A stretch of DNA of 64,000 nucleotides, taken from the NCBI RefSeq assembly GCF_016100455.1, contig NZ_JACFSK010000001.1:310001-374000 (forward strand), in the 5' to 3' direction. Under the pieces are notes generated by a model. That model searched no databases. It was not told the origin of the DNA and worked only from the letters and a program-made list of their open reading frames with translations. This stretch comes from Bartonella sp. M0283. GTDB lineage: Bacteria > Pseudomonadota > Alphaproteobacteria > Rhizobiales > Rhizobiaceae. Within the stretch, counting starts at the first letter, position 1. Each line of letters opens with the position of its first letter. The position numbers were made by a program, and so were the translations under genes. Shown here one piece after another: positions 29,843 through 38,604 of this stretch.

Positions 29843-30544
29843 TCAGGCTGTTTCGCGCATCGGTTCTTCATTTGGTTCGCGCAGCACATAACCGCGTCCC
29901 CAAACCGTTTCAATATAATTGACACCGCCTGAAACAGCGTCCAGTTTTTTGCGCAATTTGCAAATGAAAACGTCAATAATTTTGAGTTCCGGTTCGTCCA
30001 TGCCACCATAGAGATGGTTCAGGAACATTTCCTTGGTTAAAGTGGTTCCTTTACGCAATGAAAGAAGTTCAAGCATCTGATATTCTTTGCCGGTCAAATG
30101 AACCGGATGACCACCGATTTCAACTGTTTTGGCATCAAGATTGACAACCAGATCACCAGTTGCAATCACCGATTGGGCGTGACCTTTCGAACGACGAACA
30201 ATAGCATGGATACGAGCGACCAATTCATCTTTATGGAATGGCTTTGTCATATAATCGTCAGCACCGAAGCCCAAGCCGCGCACCTTGTCTTCGATACCGC
30301 CCATACCGGAAAGGATAAGGATTGGCGTTTTAACTTTGGAAAGGCGCAATGTGCGCAAAACCTCGTAACCGGACATATCCGGCAAATTGAGATCCAACAA
30401 TATGATGTCATAATCATAAAGTTTTCCAAGATCTACACCTTCCTCTCCAAGGTCTGTCGTGTAGACGTTGAAACTTTCCGATTTGAGCATAAGCTCGATG
30501 CTTGTCGCTGTCGCGTGGTCATCTTCAATCAATAATACGCGCAT
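29843..30544 (-). CDS. ctrA: cell-cycle response regulator CtrA
   Basis: This 233-residue OmpR/PhoB-type DNA-binding response regulator is the master cell-cycle regulator of alphaproteobacteria. It binds TTAA-containing sites to control division, envelope and motility genes. The receiver domain has the acidic pair in LLIEDDH and the phosphoacceptor Asp51 in [11 protein letters not shown]. Lys is in [14 protein letters not shown], and the winged-helix part carries [20 protein letters not shown] and [10 protein letters not shown]. The C-terminus ends in Ala-Ala-like hydrophobic residues (ETA), compatible with ClpXP turnover. Upstream, six GANTC sites suggest control by CcrM methylation. Confidence 0.97.
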   Translation of the reverse strand: MRVLLIEDDHATATSIELMLKSESFNVYTTDLGEEGVDLGKLYDYDIILLDLNLPDMSGYEVLRTLRLSKVKTPILILSGMGGIEDKVRGLGFGADDYMTKPFHKDELVARIHAIVRRSKGHAQSVIATGDLVVNLDAKTVEIGGHPVHLTGKEYQMLELLSLRKGTTLTKEMFLNHLYGGMDEPELKIIDVFICKLRKKLDAVSGGVNYIETVWGRGYVLREPNEEPMRETA

Positions 30545-30569
30545 ATCCTATATCCCCTTTCCACTAGCC

Positions 30570-30875
30570 GAATCAGGCGTTATCAGAGTCCATACAAATT
30601 TCTGCACCAACCATTGTGCAGTTAATTTAAAAAACACCATAAAATCATGGTACTAACTCAAACACGATTTTATACTTCGGCAGCGTCAGAACAATTCGTT
30701 GCCTTCTTTAACCAATTTGCACCAAAATGGTTAACAAAATATGATTCTTGTTGGCAAGAAGTTAATAAAATTTTCTGAAAAAAACGTTGTAGTCCATTGA
30801 TTCATGGATATAAAAGCTAAACATTTATGCTTAATTTTTACTTTAAGAATTAGCTCTAACTGACTCTTTCGATTC
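30570..30875 (-). promoter_or_regulatory. ctrA upstream region with six GANTC sites
   Basis: GANTC (the CcrM methylation site) occurs at 30570, 30586, 30743, 30799, 30862 and 30871. Chance predicts roughly one such site in 306 bases. CtrA-like half sites (TTAACC, seen at 30708 on the plus strand and at 30729-30734 on the minus strand) lie between them. This agrees with what is known of ctrA promoters in alphaproteobacteria, where methylation state and CtrA itself time transcription. No small gene is seen in the region. Confidence 0.6.
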
Positions 30876-31133
30876 ACTCTTTTCGATTTCGAAAAAAGGT
30901 CTTTTGTTTACCGAGCTTTAAGGGACTTCCGCTATAGTGCTCAAAGACCGTAAACAAATGGTTAAGAAAGCTTGTTATCGTATGCTCCATACGGGTTTTA
31001 AGGAGTATGAGCTGCCATGGAGTTTTCCATGGTCTCTTTGTGGGGGCACAAAGGGATAAACCGGTTTTCGGTCGTGTGTATGAGTATAAAGGCGTGAATA
31101 TTGTTTGTTCACGGTAGTCAGGGAGTACTGCGT

Positions 31134-31520
31134 ATGAAACCGCGTGAAAGTGTGGTTCGGTTGAAAATGTTTCAGGTGCGCGAAAAACGCCGCCAGATTT
31201 CTCAACTCGATATGATGATGAGTGAATTCGACCGTATGGCAAGTGAACTGGAAACGCAAATTGCCAATGAAGAACGCAAATCGGGCATCACCGATGTCAA
31301 CCATTTTGCCTATCCCACCTTTGCACGTGCCGCCCGTCAACGACGTGAAAATCTCATCAATTCCATTCGTGATTTGCAAATCCAGAAGGCTTCCGGTGAA
31401 ATGAAGCTGCATGAGCTTGAGGCGGAACTTGAACGCGCACAAGCTTTGGAAGAACGCGATGGCAAATCTCTTCCCAGTGAAGACGTGGTGTTTGTCCAAA
31501 GCCGATCAATGATCGGTTGA
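31134..31520 (+). CDS. fliJ: FliJ-like coiled-coil protein
   Basis: This protein has 128 residues from the ATG at 31134 (AGGGAG about seven bases ahead). It is almost entirely helical and charged, with heptad-like patterns (MKPRESVVRLKMFQVREKRR, then LETQIANEERKSG). It matches the FliJ-type family found next to ctrA in Brucella and relatives, where it is annotated as flagellar export chaperone. No flagellar gene is in the window, so the flagellar role is by annotation tradition only. It is divergent from ctrA, and the shared spacer contains the GANTC cluster, so its expression may follow the cell cycle too. Confidence 0.75.
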   Translation: MKPRESVVRLKMFQVREKRRQISQLDMMMSEFDRMASELETQIANEERKSGITDVNHFAYPTFARAARQRRENLINSIRDLQIQKASGEMKLHELEAELERAQALEERDGKSLPSEDVVFVQSRSMIG

Positions 31521-31534
31521 GGTCTTCCTCTCAG

Positions 31535-31609
31535 AAAGCAGAATTTTGCAAAGTGGAATGTTGTAAAGTGGAATGTTGCGAGGCGGAATTCGGCAAAGCG
31601 GACTCTGCC
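31535..31609. repeat. 15 bp tandem repeat, five copies
   Basis: AAAGCAGAATTTTGC, AAAGTGGAATGTTGT, AAAGTGGAATGTTGC, GAGGCGGAATTCGGC and AAAGCGGACTCTGCC follow without gaps, starting 14 bases after the fliJ-like stop codon. Confidence 0.85.
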
Positions 31610-32355
31610 TTTCTTGCCATTAAAATAGTCAAACGCCATTCAAACGCCATCAAGACGGTGCTTACAGCGCTGAAAGGCGTTTTGCTCACATAAAAGTTCA
31701 AAGCTCCGTTTATGAAAACACCATGAAGCCGACAATGTCGATTGAAGCCGACACTGTTAAGATGAGCCGATCAGGGCGATAAAAACGCATAAACGGGAAA
31801 AGATAGCGCATTGTCGACTAGTTCTGTTTCAGGTCATTAAATGACCGGTTCATCCGGCCATTCGACCGTGGATTGACGTTGAGAGTCGACCTTGCTTTGA
31901 CATATATATCCGCCCTTGCACTGGCGTGTGTTTACATTTGTAGAGCTGTGTTTCCCGAAGCGAAGCTTCACGCGTGTTTTTGCGTTTTTCTCGCCATTTA
32001 TTTTTATCATTCACCCCTTCGTCTTTTCATCAATAAAAAGCCGCAAAGGCTATTTTCCGGTTATAAAATATCAAGAAAACGAAAATCCGGAATTATTGGC
32101 GAATAGCTTTCCCGACAAAGAGCGGAAAAATAATAAAGAAAATTTTTGCCGAACATCAGAGACGATGACAAGTCATGACAAGTGACGGTAAGTGGTGGTG
32201 AGGGCGCATTACTTTATTTGCCGGCATGATGGACAATGAGATCGCACCATGAAGCGTGTAAGATTCGTTTTGCGGGCTTGCCCGTTTCAATAACAGGCGA
32301 GCTGTCCGTTTTCAGGAAACATGTCGGCTGACAATTCATGAATTTGCCCGAATAT
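31610..32355. other. gene-free stretch between fliJ and sciP
   Basis: About 750 bases with no supported gene. CAAACGCCAT is duplicated near 31630-31650 and ATGACAAGT near 32166-32181, again showing small local duplications. Confidence 0.45.
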
Positions 32356-32398
32356 AAAACAACTGTTTCCTTTAAAAAATAAAGGAAACAGTTGTTTT
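32356..32398 (-). terminator. long perfect hairpin, terminator of sciP
   Basis: Arms of 18 bases (AAAACAACTGTTTCCTTT at 32356-32373 and its exact complement at 32381-32398) enclose a seven-base loop. A/T runs at both ends make it usable on either strand. It lies 33 bases after the sciP stop. Confidence 0.8.
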
Positions 32399-32431
32399 AT
32401 TTACGCTTGAAGGCAAGATGGGTCATGCTTG

Positions 32432-32707
32432 TCAATGGCGGTATTGCTGGATACGCGTTGTACGTAAACCGGCAAGACCATGTTCATCAATCGAGCATTG
32501 CCAGGATAAAAATTCTTCCACCGTCAATGTATAACGTTGGCAGGCTTCATCCAGACTGAGCAGGCCACCTCTGACAGCGGCTACTACTTCGGCTTTGCGA
32601 CGGATAACCCAGCGCCGTGTGTTGCTTGGCGGCAGGTCGGTGATCGTAAGCGGACTCCCATCTGGGCCAATAACGTATTTTACTCGTGTTCTTACTAACT
32701 CGGTCAT
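32432..32707 (-). CDS. sciP: CtrA inhibitor SciP (DUF1153)
   Basis: This 91-residue protein matches the small DUF1153 family in length and content. YVIGPDGSPLTITDLPP leads into a helix-turn-helix with RRKAEVVAAVRGGLLSLDEACQRY and VEEFLSWQCSIDEHGLAGLR. In Caulobacter SciP binds CtrA on DNA and keeps it from activating its targets early in the cycle. Together with ctrA and chpT within 4 kb, this puts an activator, its phosphate donor and its inhibitor close together. It is transcribed away from mnmA and ends at a strong hairpin. Confidence 0.93.
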   Translation of the reverse strand: MTELVRTRVKYVIGPDGSPLTITDLPPSNTRRWVIRRKAEVVAAVRGGLLSLDEACQRYTLTVEEFLSWQCSIDEHGLAGLRTTRIQQYRH

Positions 32708-33050
32708 TGTACTCTCTACTCTTATTCAAGGACCTGAAGCGACAATAACCGCGGAGCTTTAAAAAAGAGCTAAACCACCGGAAACGAAAATTTAACAAAT
32801 ACACAGGCGCAAAATTGTGTTCGTTTATAAAATAATATAAAAATCAGCATGTTATATAAAATTTACGGTGATCAAACAAACTTGAACAAAAAACGCTACT
32901 TTATTTTTTTTTGTTTTTTTATAAACTGGGACTGTGAGTTTTTTAAAAAATGCTCGATTTATAGTCTCTTTTTCGAGACGACGGTTGTGTTGTATGGTTA
33001 AAAACACGATATAGTTTAATGAACCGTCCAATGAGTTAGAAGGTGAGTTT
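32708..33050. promoter_or_regulatory. divergent promoter region, sciP / mnmA
   Basis: This is a very AT-rich spacer of 343 bases with long T and A runs (around 32900-32960). It must hold the promoters of both genes. TTAA words are present, but none form the TTAA-N7-TTAA CtrA box. Confidence 0.4.
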
Positions 33051-34247
33051 ATGTCTCTCAACAGTCTTGATCTTCCAAAACGTCCCGAGGATACACGTGT
33101 GGTTGTTGCCATGTCGGGCGGTGTCGATTCGTCCGTTGTTGCGGGATTGTTGAAAAAAGAAGGCTATGATGTTGTCGGCGTCACTCTTCAACTTTATGAT
33201 CATGGTGCGGCGACCCATCGCGTCGGCTCCTGCTGTGCCGGTCAGGATATCGAGGATGCGCGGCGTGTTTCGGAAACTTTGGGTATTCCCCATTATGTGC
33301 TGGATTATGAGGCCCGCTTCCGTGAAGCGGTCATCAATCCTTTTGCCGATAGCTATGCTCATGGCGAAACGCCAATTCCCTGTGTTGCCTGTAACCAGAC
33401 GGTGAAATTTGCCGATCTTCTTGTCACGGCAAAAAATCTTGGTGCCGATGCTCTGGCAACGGGCCACTATATAAGAAGTCGCCCCAATGGTGCACACCGT
33501 GCATTATATCGGCCGGTCGACGCCAATCGTGACCAGAGCTATTTCCTTTTTGCCACAACGCAGGAACAGATTGACTATTTGCGTTTTCCTTTGGGCGATC
33601 TGGCAAAACCCCATGTTCGCGAAATTGCTGCCGAAATGGGACTTTCTGTTGCATCCAAGCATGACAGTCAGGATATTTGTTTTGTGCCCCAGGGGCGCTA
33701 TTCGGATGTGATTGCCAAATTGCGTCCAGAGGCTGCCAATCCGGGAGAAATTGTCCATATTGACGGGCGCATTCTTGGTCGCCATGCGGGTATTGTCAAT
33801 TATACTATCGGTCAACGTCGCGGTATTGGCATTGCAACCGGCGAAGCGCTTTATGTTGTCTATCTTGATGCGGAAAATTCCCGTGTCATTGTTGGGCCGA
33901 GAGAAGCACTTGAAACGCGTAAACTGTTTTTGCGTGATACCAATTGGCTTGGCGATGAAAATCTTGACGAGTTCCCCGAAGAGGGAATTGAAGTTGCCGC
34001 CAAAGTGCGCTCCACGCGCCCGCCAAGACCTGCCATACTCAAATATGAGGACGGCGCTCTGACGGTTGAACTATTGGAAGGTGAAACCGGCGTTGCTCCG
34101 GGGCAGGCCTGCGTTCTTTATGATAATGAAAGCAATGATGCCCGTGTTCTGGGCGGTGGTTTCATTACCCGTTCGGAGCGGGATGCGCGTGCCGAAGCGA
34201 TGCTTAAAAATTTGCTCGATCAATCGCGTGAAAATACGGCTGCCTGA
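33051..34247 (+). CDS. mnmA: tRNA-specific 2-thiouridylase MnmA
   Basis: This enzyme adds sulfur to U34 of tRNA-Lys, -Glu and -Gln, using ATP and persulfide from a sulfur relay. The 398-residue protein shows the PP-loop SGGVDSS (residues 22-28), the two active-site cysteines in [11 protein letters not shown] and QDICFVPQG, and the TGHY motif. The ribosome binding site GAAGGTG lies a few bases ahead of the ATG. Transcribed singly after the sciP gene on the other strand. Confidence 0.96.
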   Translation: MSLNSLDLPKRPEDTRVVVAMSGGVDSSVVAGLLKKEGYDVVGVTLQLYDHGAATHRVGSCCAGQDIEDARRVSETLGIPHYVLDYEARFREAVINPFADSYAHGETPIPCVACNQTVKFADLLVTAKNLGADALATGHYIRSRPNGAHRALYRPVDANRDQSYFLFATTQEQIDYLRFPLGDLAKPHVREIAAEMGLSVASKHDSQDICFVPQGRYSDVIAKLRPEAANPGEIVHIDGRILGRHAGIVNYTIGQRRGIGIATGEALYVVYLDAENSRVIVGPREALETRKLFLRDTNWLGDENLDEFPEEGIEVAAKVRSTRPPRPAILKYEDGALTVELLEGETGVAPGQACVLYDNESNDARVLGGGFITRSERDARAEAMLKNLLDQSRENTAA

Positions 34248-34821
34248 TAGCTCAAGGCACTTCAAAGTAAAAGACATAAAACCGACAGGCCAAAACCTTT
34301 TGCCTGCGGGAACATTTTTGCATCTACAGACTAAGCTTTTTTGCATTTGTCAAAGCGAGCCTCAGGGGCATTTTTCGAAGCGAGCCTCATGGATATTCGA
34401 TAATGATTGGCTTTTTGGGCAATGTTTGCGAAAGCACAGCCCGCTCTTTCGGAAGAAAGCTGTGTCCGAGAAAGTTTTGTTAGCGGCGTTCACGGAAAAA
34501 CTTGTGGCTGCGTTCGAACTGTTGTGCTTGAGGAAAGTCCTGTCGGCTATGTTCAGGTTAGCCTGTCTGGCTTGTGTTCAAGAGAAAGCTCTACAGGCTG
34601 TGTTAGGCTAAAACCTTATTGGCTGAGTTTGAAAAAGTGCTTGAAGAGAGCCTTGGCTGTCTCTCCGGATTTTGCCCGGGTGTCTTTCGGGTTATCGGGT
34701 GTTTTTCTGGTTATTTTTGTGTGGGACTTTGCTGTCCAATAAAGGCGAAAGCTGCTTTTTAATTTTTGATAATGAAGGTCTGAGTTTCAGGCATAGAAAA
34801 ACAATATTTTGCTGATTGTTT
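34248..34821. other. gene-free stretch after mnmA
   Basis: No supported gene. GAAGCGAGCCTCA-like words are repeated near 34345 and 34377, and a degenerate period with GGCTGTGTT, GGCTGCGTT and GGCTATGTT runs through about 34450-34610, suggesting another decayed tandem repeat. Confidence 0.45.
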
Positions 34822-35637
34822 TTAATTCAGTTTGTCAAAGTCGGCAAAATGTTCAAGTGCCAGTCCAGTTGCTGTGGCAACGTTCAGGCTATCGAAATCA
34901 TAGGCAATGGGAATGCGCAAGGTTTCGGTATCCTTCAGGACAAATTCAGGAAGGCCTTCACCTTCTGTCCCGAAAACAAGAGCTGTTCTTTTTGCAACTT
35001 CAGCATCTTTCAAATAGTTTGAAGCGGCCGGAGAAAGCGAATAGATACGGAAATTGGCCTTTTCAAGAGCTGCAAGGATAGTCTTGATATCTTCGCCCTG
35101 CGTATAGGGTACTTTTAGTGCTGCACCCACCGAGACGCGAATGGCTTTGCGATAGAGCGGATCACAACAGGTTTTATCGACGATAATACCATCGGCCGCA
35201 AATGCCGCAGCATTCCGGAAGATCGAGCCCATATTATCATGGTTGGAAATGCCGCATAAAACCGGAATCAACGCTTTTTCCGGTAAATCCGCCAGAAATT
35301 CATCAAGTGTCGGTGTGCATACACGCTCTCCAATGCCGAGGATGCCGCGATGCACGTTGAAGCCTGCAATATCGTCCATGATTTTTTGTGGGACACAATA
35401 GATCGGGCAGGTGGGTTTTGTTGCATCCAAGACCGGCATTAATCCCAGAAGTTTGGCTGCTGCAACAAGGAGCGACTGTGCCTGAAAGCGTTTGGACCTT
35501 AAAAGAACAGACAAAACAACTTTGCCTTCGGCAATAAAATGATGTTCACGACCGACAAGATCCCGCTCTTTTATATCCCGATAGGGAGCAAGACGAGGAT
35601 CATCAACATCGCTTATTGTCGTAATATCCAAACTCAT
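34822..35637 (-). CDS. SpoU/TrmH-family RNA 2'-O-methyltransferase
   Basis: This protein has 271 residues from the ATG at 35637; a GTG three codons earlier is less likely. An N-terminal substrate-binding part is followed by the SPOUT knot, with GISNHDNMGSIFRNAAAFAADG (motif 1), LVFGTEGEGLPE (motif 2) and SLNVATATGLALEHF (motif 3). It would methylate ribose 2'-OH in rRNA or tRNA using S-adenosylmethionine. The exact target is not readable, since TrmH, RlmB and less studied paralogues share these motifs. The choline transporter genes end only 12 bases upstream on the same strand, so it may be read through from that operon. Confidence 0.85.
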   Translation of the reverse strand: MSLDITTISDVDDPRLAPYRDIKERDLVGREHHFIAEGKVVLSVLLRSKRFQAQSLLVAAAKLLGLMPVLDATKPTCPIYCVPQKIMDDIAGFNVHRGILGIGERVCTPTLDEFLADLPEKALIPVLCGISNHDNMGSIFRNAAAFAADGIIVDKTCCDPLYRKAIRVSVGAALKVPYTQGEDIKTILAALEKANFRIYSLSPAASNYLKDAEVAKRTALVFGTEGEGLPEFVLKDTETLRIPIAYDFDSLNVATATGLALEHFADFDKLN

Positions 35638-35649
35638 AAAACACACCTA

Positions 35650-36690
35650 TCACCGTTTCTGGTGTTCTGCCAGATGATGGATGATGTCTTCTTCGGTAAT
35701 TACGCCGATGACACGTCCGTCTTCAGCCACACCGATTGCTCCATTTTTCCGGTCACAAACACTGATGAGATCAGGTAAACTCGTATCAGGTTTTGCCATG
35801 GCTGCAACCGAAATATCACCATTTTGAAAATTATAGGGGCGCATGACCTGTCGTGCTGTTAAAAAGCTCAACGGATTGATGTGGCGCACAAAATTGGCCA
35901 CATGTTCATTGGCTGGCGTTAGCACGATTTCTTGTGCTGTTCCGCATTGTAAGATTCGCCCATCTTCCATAATGGCAATGCGGTTACCCATTTTGATGGC
36001 TTCATCAAGGTCATGGCTCACAAAGATCAATGTTTTATTGAGCCGCTTTTGGAGTTCCAGAAGCTCGTCCTGCAAATGGTTGCGTATAAGCGGGTCCAGG
36101 GCTGAAAACGGCTCGTCCATCAACAGCACCGGTGCGCCGGTTGCAAAAGCACGAGCAAGGCCGATTCTTTGTTGCATACCGCCTGAAAGCTCCGTCACCA
36201 TGCGGTTTGCCCATTCATTCAACCCGACGAGATCAAGCTGTTCGGCAATAATGGCCTGACGTTGCTTCTTTGGTACCCCCGCCACTTCAAGGCCGAAGCC
36301 AATATTGTCGGCAACGGTGCGCCATGGAAAGAGGCCGAATTGCTGGAACACCATAGAAACAAGGCGCGTGCGCACATAACGCAATTCGTCACTCGATGCG
36401 GTGGTGACATTAATTTCTTTTCCCGCGTCACCAACGTAAATATTGCCTTCAACCGGCTTTATCAAACGGTTGATGGTGCGCAGCAAAGTCGATTTTCCCG
36501 AACCGGAAAGCCCCATTAAAACCAGCGTTTCACCTTCGGCAATATCGAGTGAACATTCATGGACACCAAGCACAGTATTGGTCAAATCCTTGATTTCTGC
36601 CCGTGATGCGCCCTGATCTGCAAGATCAAGCGCCTGCTTGCGACGATTGCCGAAAACCACACTCACATGATCGATAATCACTCTGGCCAT
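35650..36690 (-). CDS. choV: choline/betaine ABC transporter ATPase
   Basis: This 346-residue ATPase of the OpuA/ProV/ChoV branch shows Walker A GLSGSGKST, the Q-loop VFQQFGLFPWRTV, the signature LSGGMQQR, and Walker B LLMDEPFSALDP with the switch His in VSHDLDEA. A C-terminal regulatory domain like a CBS module (NGAIGVAEDGRVIGVITEEDII) fits osmo- or substrate-responsive members. The ChoV name follows from the choline-like binding domain in the partner gene, with which it overlaps by one base (TAATG). Glycine betaine or proline betaine are alternative substrates. Confidence 0.82.
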   Translation of the reverse strand: MARVIIDHVSVVFGNRRKQALDLADQGASRAEIKDLTNTVLGVHECSLDIAEGETLVLMGLSGSGKSTLLRTINRLIKPVEGNIYVGDAGKEINVTTASSDELRYVRTRLVSMVFQQFGLFPWRTVADNIGFGLEVAGVPKKQRQAIIAEQLDLVGLNEWANRMVTELSGGMQQRIGLARAFATGAPVLLMDEPFSALDPLIRNHLQDELLELQKRLNKTLIFVSHDLDEAIKMGNRIAIMEDGRILQCGTAQEIVLTPANEHVANFVRHINPLSFLTARQVMRPYNFQNGDISVAAMAKPDTSLPDLISVCDRKNGAIGVAEDGRVIGVITEEDIIHHLAEHQKR

Positions 36691-38489
36691 TAGCGTACCT
36701 TTCCCGGGCGGAACAAGCGGTCAAGGACAATTGCCACCACCACAATTACGCAGCCCGCTTCAAAGCCCATGGCAGCATCATGTTGCTGGAGGGCACGGTA
36801 AACTTTGACACCCAGTCCATTACCGCCAACAGTTGCGGCAATGACCACCATGGAAAGCGAAAGCATAATGGTTTGTGTCATGCCGGCGCGTATTTCCGGC
36901 ATTGCATGGGGAAATTCGATTTTCCATAATATTTGACGACGGTTTGAACCGAATGCTTTGCCTGCCTCGATCAAGGCTTTCGGTGTCGAGACAATACCCT
37001 GCTGGGTCAATCTTATGGGGGCGGGAAGCACAAAGATAATGGTTGCGATCAATCCCGGTACCATGCCGATGCGGAAAAATATGATCGCCGGTATCAGATA
37101 GACAAAGGTTGGCAATGTCTGCATAAGGTCGAGAATGGGCTGTATCACACGATAGACTTTGGGCCGATGGGCGCAGGCTATGCCAACTGGAACACCTATT
37201 CCCATACAAAGAATGCACGACCAGAACAGAAGGGTTATGGTTTCCATGGTATCAACCCAGTAGCCTTGATTGATGACGAACAGGAACCCCAGTCCGGTAA
37301 GCAGCACGACCCGCCAGTTTCTCTGTATGGCAAAGGCAAGGACACATAAAAAAGCAATCAACAATAAAGGATTTGGCCACAATAACAGTGCCAATGTGGC
37401 TTTCAACAAGCTTCCCAGTCCGACACGAAGGGCGGTAAAAAAAAGCCCGCCATGCTCTTTCAAAAATTCGACAACGATATTTGCCGTTTCCCCGACCGGA
37501 ATTTTATAGGCAAAATGTGTTTCGTTGGCTGGTGATTTCAATGCATTCTCGACGGCGCGATTAGCATTGCTTCCGTCAAAAGCGGTCACGCCGGAAAGCC
37601 AGACTTTCACTCTTTCGGGATTGTCGACGAGAAAGGAACGGGCGGCCTGTTCGGGAGCCTCTCCTCTATTGAGGATTTTATCCATCAAGCGGTTTTCCAT
37701 ATCGACATCAAAGGTGAGATTTCCGAGAAAATGCGCGACATTCGGGCAGTCTGTACGATAATTCCGGCGTATATTCGTGCCCACTTTGGCATTGCCGAAA
37801 TTTTCGCCGAAATATTTGTCACCCCCGGAAAGATAGGCCATTTTGAAGCGCATATTCATCGGGTGGGGTTCCCAGCCTAAAAAAACGATAGGCCGTTGTT
37901 CCTCAATGCGGGCCTCGACTTCGGCGAGCATCGCCTGTTCGGATGTTTCAACAATGTGGAAATCGGAAAGTCCGAAGGTGGAATCACCAAGTAAAGAAAG
38001 AATGAGCCGGTTACCGTCATTGCCGGGTTCGACCCCGTAAATAGCATAACCCAGTTCGGGGCCGAAACGTTTTATATCCTGAAAAGTTTTCAAGCCTTTG
38101 TCATAGACAAATTGCGGCACAGCCAAGGTATATTTGGCGCCTTCAAGATTGTAACGAAGAAGTTCGACACTGCCGTCATCCCGATAGGGTTTGAAGTCGG
38201 GCGTCATGGACGGGTTCCAATAGCCGAGAAATACGTCGAGATCGCCGTTTGAAAGCGAAGCATAGGTAACCGGAACCGATAAAATCCTTGTTTCGGTATT
38301 ATAACCCAGTGCTTCAAGTAGTGTCGTGGCAATCGCGGTTGTAGCGGAAATATCTGTCCAGCCGGTATCGGCAAAGCGCACCATTTTACACGTTTGCGGA
38401 TCGCTCGAAGGCGCGGCTGCATATCCTGCGTCTACAATCAGAAACAAGCTTACGAAAAATACAGCTATCTGTTTTAAAATGCCTGACAA
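36690..38489 (-). CDS. fused substrate-binding protein and permease (ChoX-ChoW like)
   Basis: This 599-residue two-part protein joins functions usually encoded by separate genes. A signal sequence (about residues 1-25) is followed by a ChoX/ProX-like binding domain of about 280 residues, with VRFADTGWTDISATTA, FLGYWNPSMTPDF and WEPHPMNMRFK resembling the choline-binding site with its Trp/Asp residues. After about residue 350 come the membrane helices of the permease, including the coupling loop around EAGKAFGSNRRQILWKIEFPHAMPEI. The order binding domain then permease is the reverse of OpuA-type fusions, where the binding domain is C-terminal. The binding part should be periplasmic and tethered to the first permease helix. 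Overlap with the ATPase gene supports one transporter. Confidence 0.85.
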   Translation of the reverse strand: MSGILKQIAVFFVSLFLIVDAGYAAAPSSDPQTCKMVRFADTGWTDISATTAIATTLLEALGYNTETRILSVPVTYASLSNGDLDVFLGYWNPSMTPDFKPYRDDGSVELLRYNLEGAKYTLAVPQFVYDKGLKTFQDIKRFGPELGYAIYGVEPGNDGNRLILSLLGDSTFGLSDFHIVETSEQAMLAEVEARIEEQRPIVFLGWEPHPMNMRFKMAYLSGGDKYFGENFGNAKVGTNIRRNYRTDCPNVAHFLGNLTFDVDMENRLMDKILNRGEAPEQAARSFLVDNPERVKVWLSGVTAFDGSNANRAVENALKSPANETHFAYKIPVGETANIVVEFLKEHGGLFFTALRVGLGSLLKATLALLLWPNPLLLIAFLCVLAFAIQRNWRVVLLTGLGFLFVINQGYWVDTMETITLLFWSCILCMGIGVPVGIACAHRPKVYRVIQPILDLMQTLPTFVYLIPAIIFFRIGMVPGLIATIIFVLPAPIRLTQQGIVSTPKALIEAGKAFGSNRRQILWKIEFPHAMPEIRAGMTQTIMLSLSMVVIAATVGGNGLGVKVYRALQQHDAAMGFEAGCVIVVVAIVLDRLFRPGKVR

Positions 38490-38604
38490 AGTTTCGGGCT
38501 ACTCCATGATTACGCAGCATACAGCTTAAGGATGGGGTTAGACTATTTCAACAAAGAATGAAATAAGGTTCACAAGAAAAGCCTTTTATTTACGGAATCC
38601 TATC

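Noticed and set aside
30831..30846. Full CtrA box near ctrA (TTAATTTTTACTTTAA)
   Set aside because: The TTAA halves are eight bases apart, not the seven required, and AT-rich DNA yields many such words.
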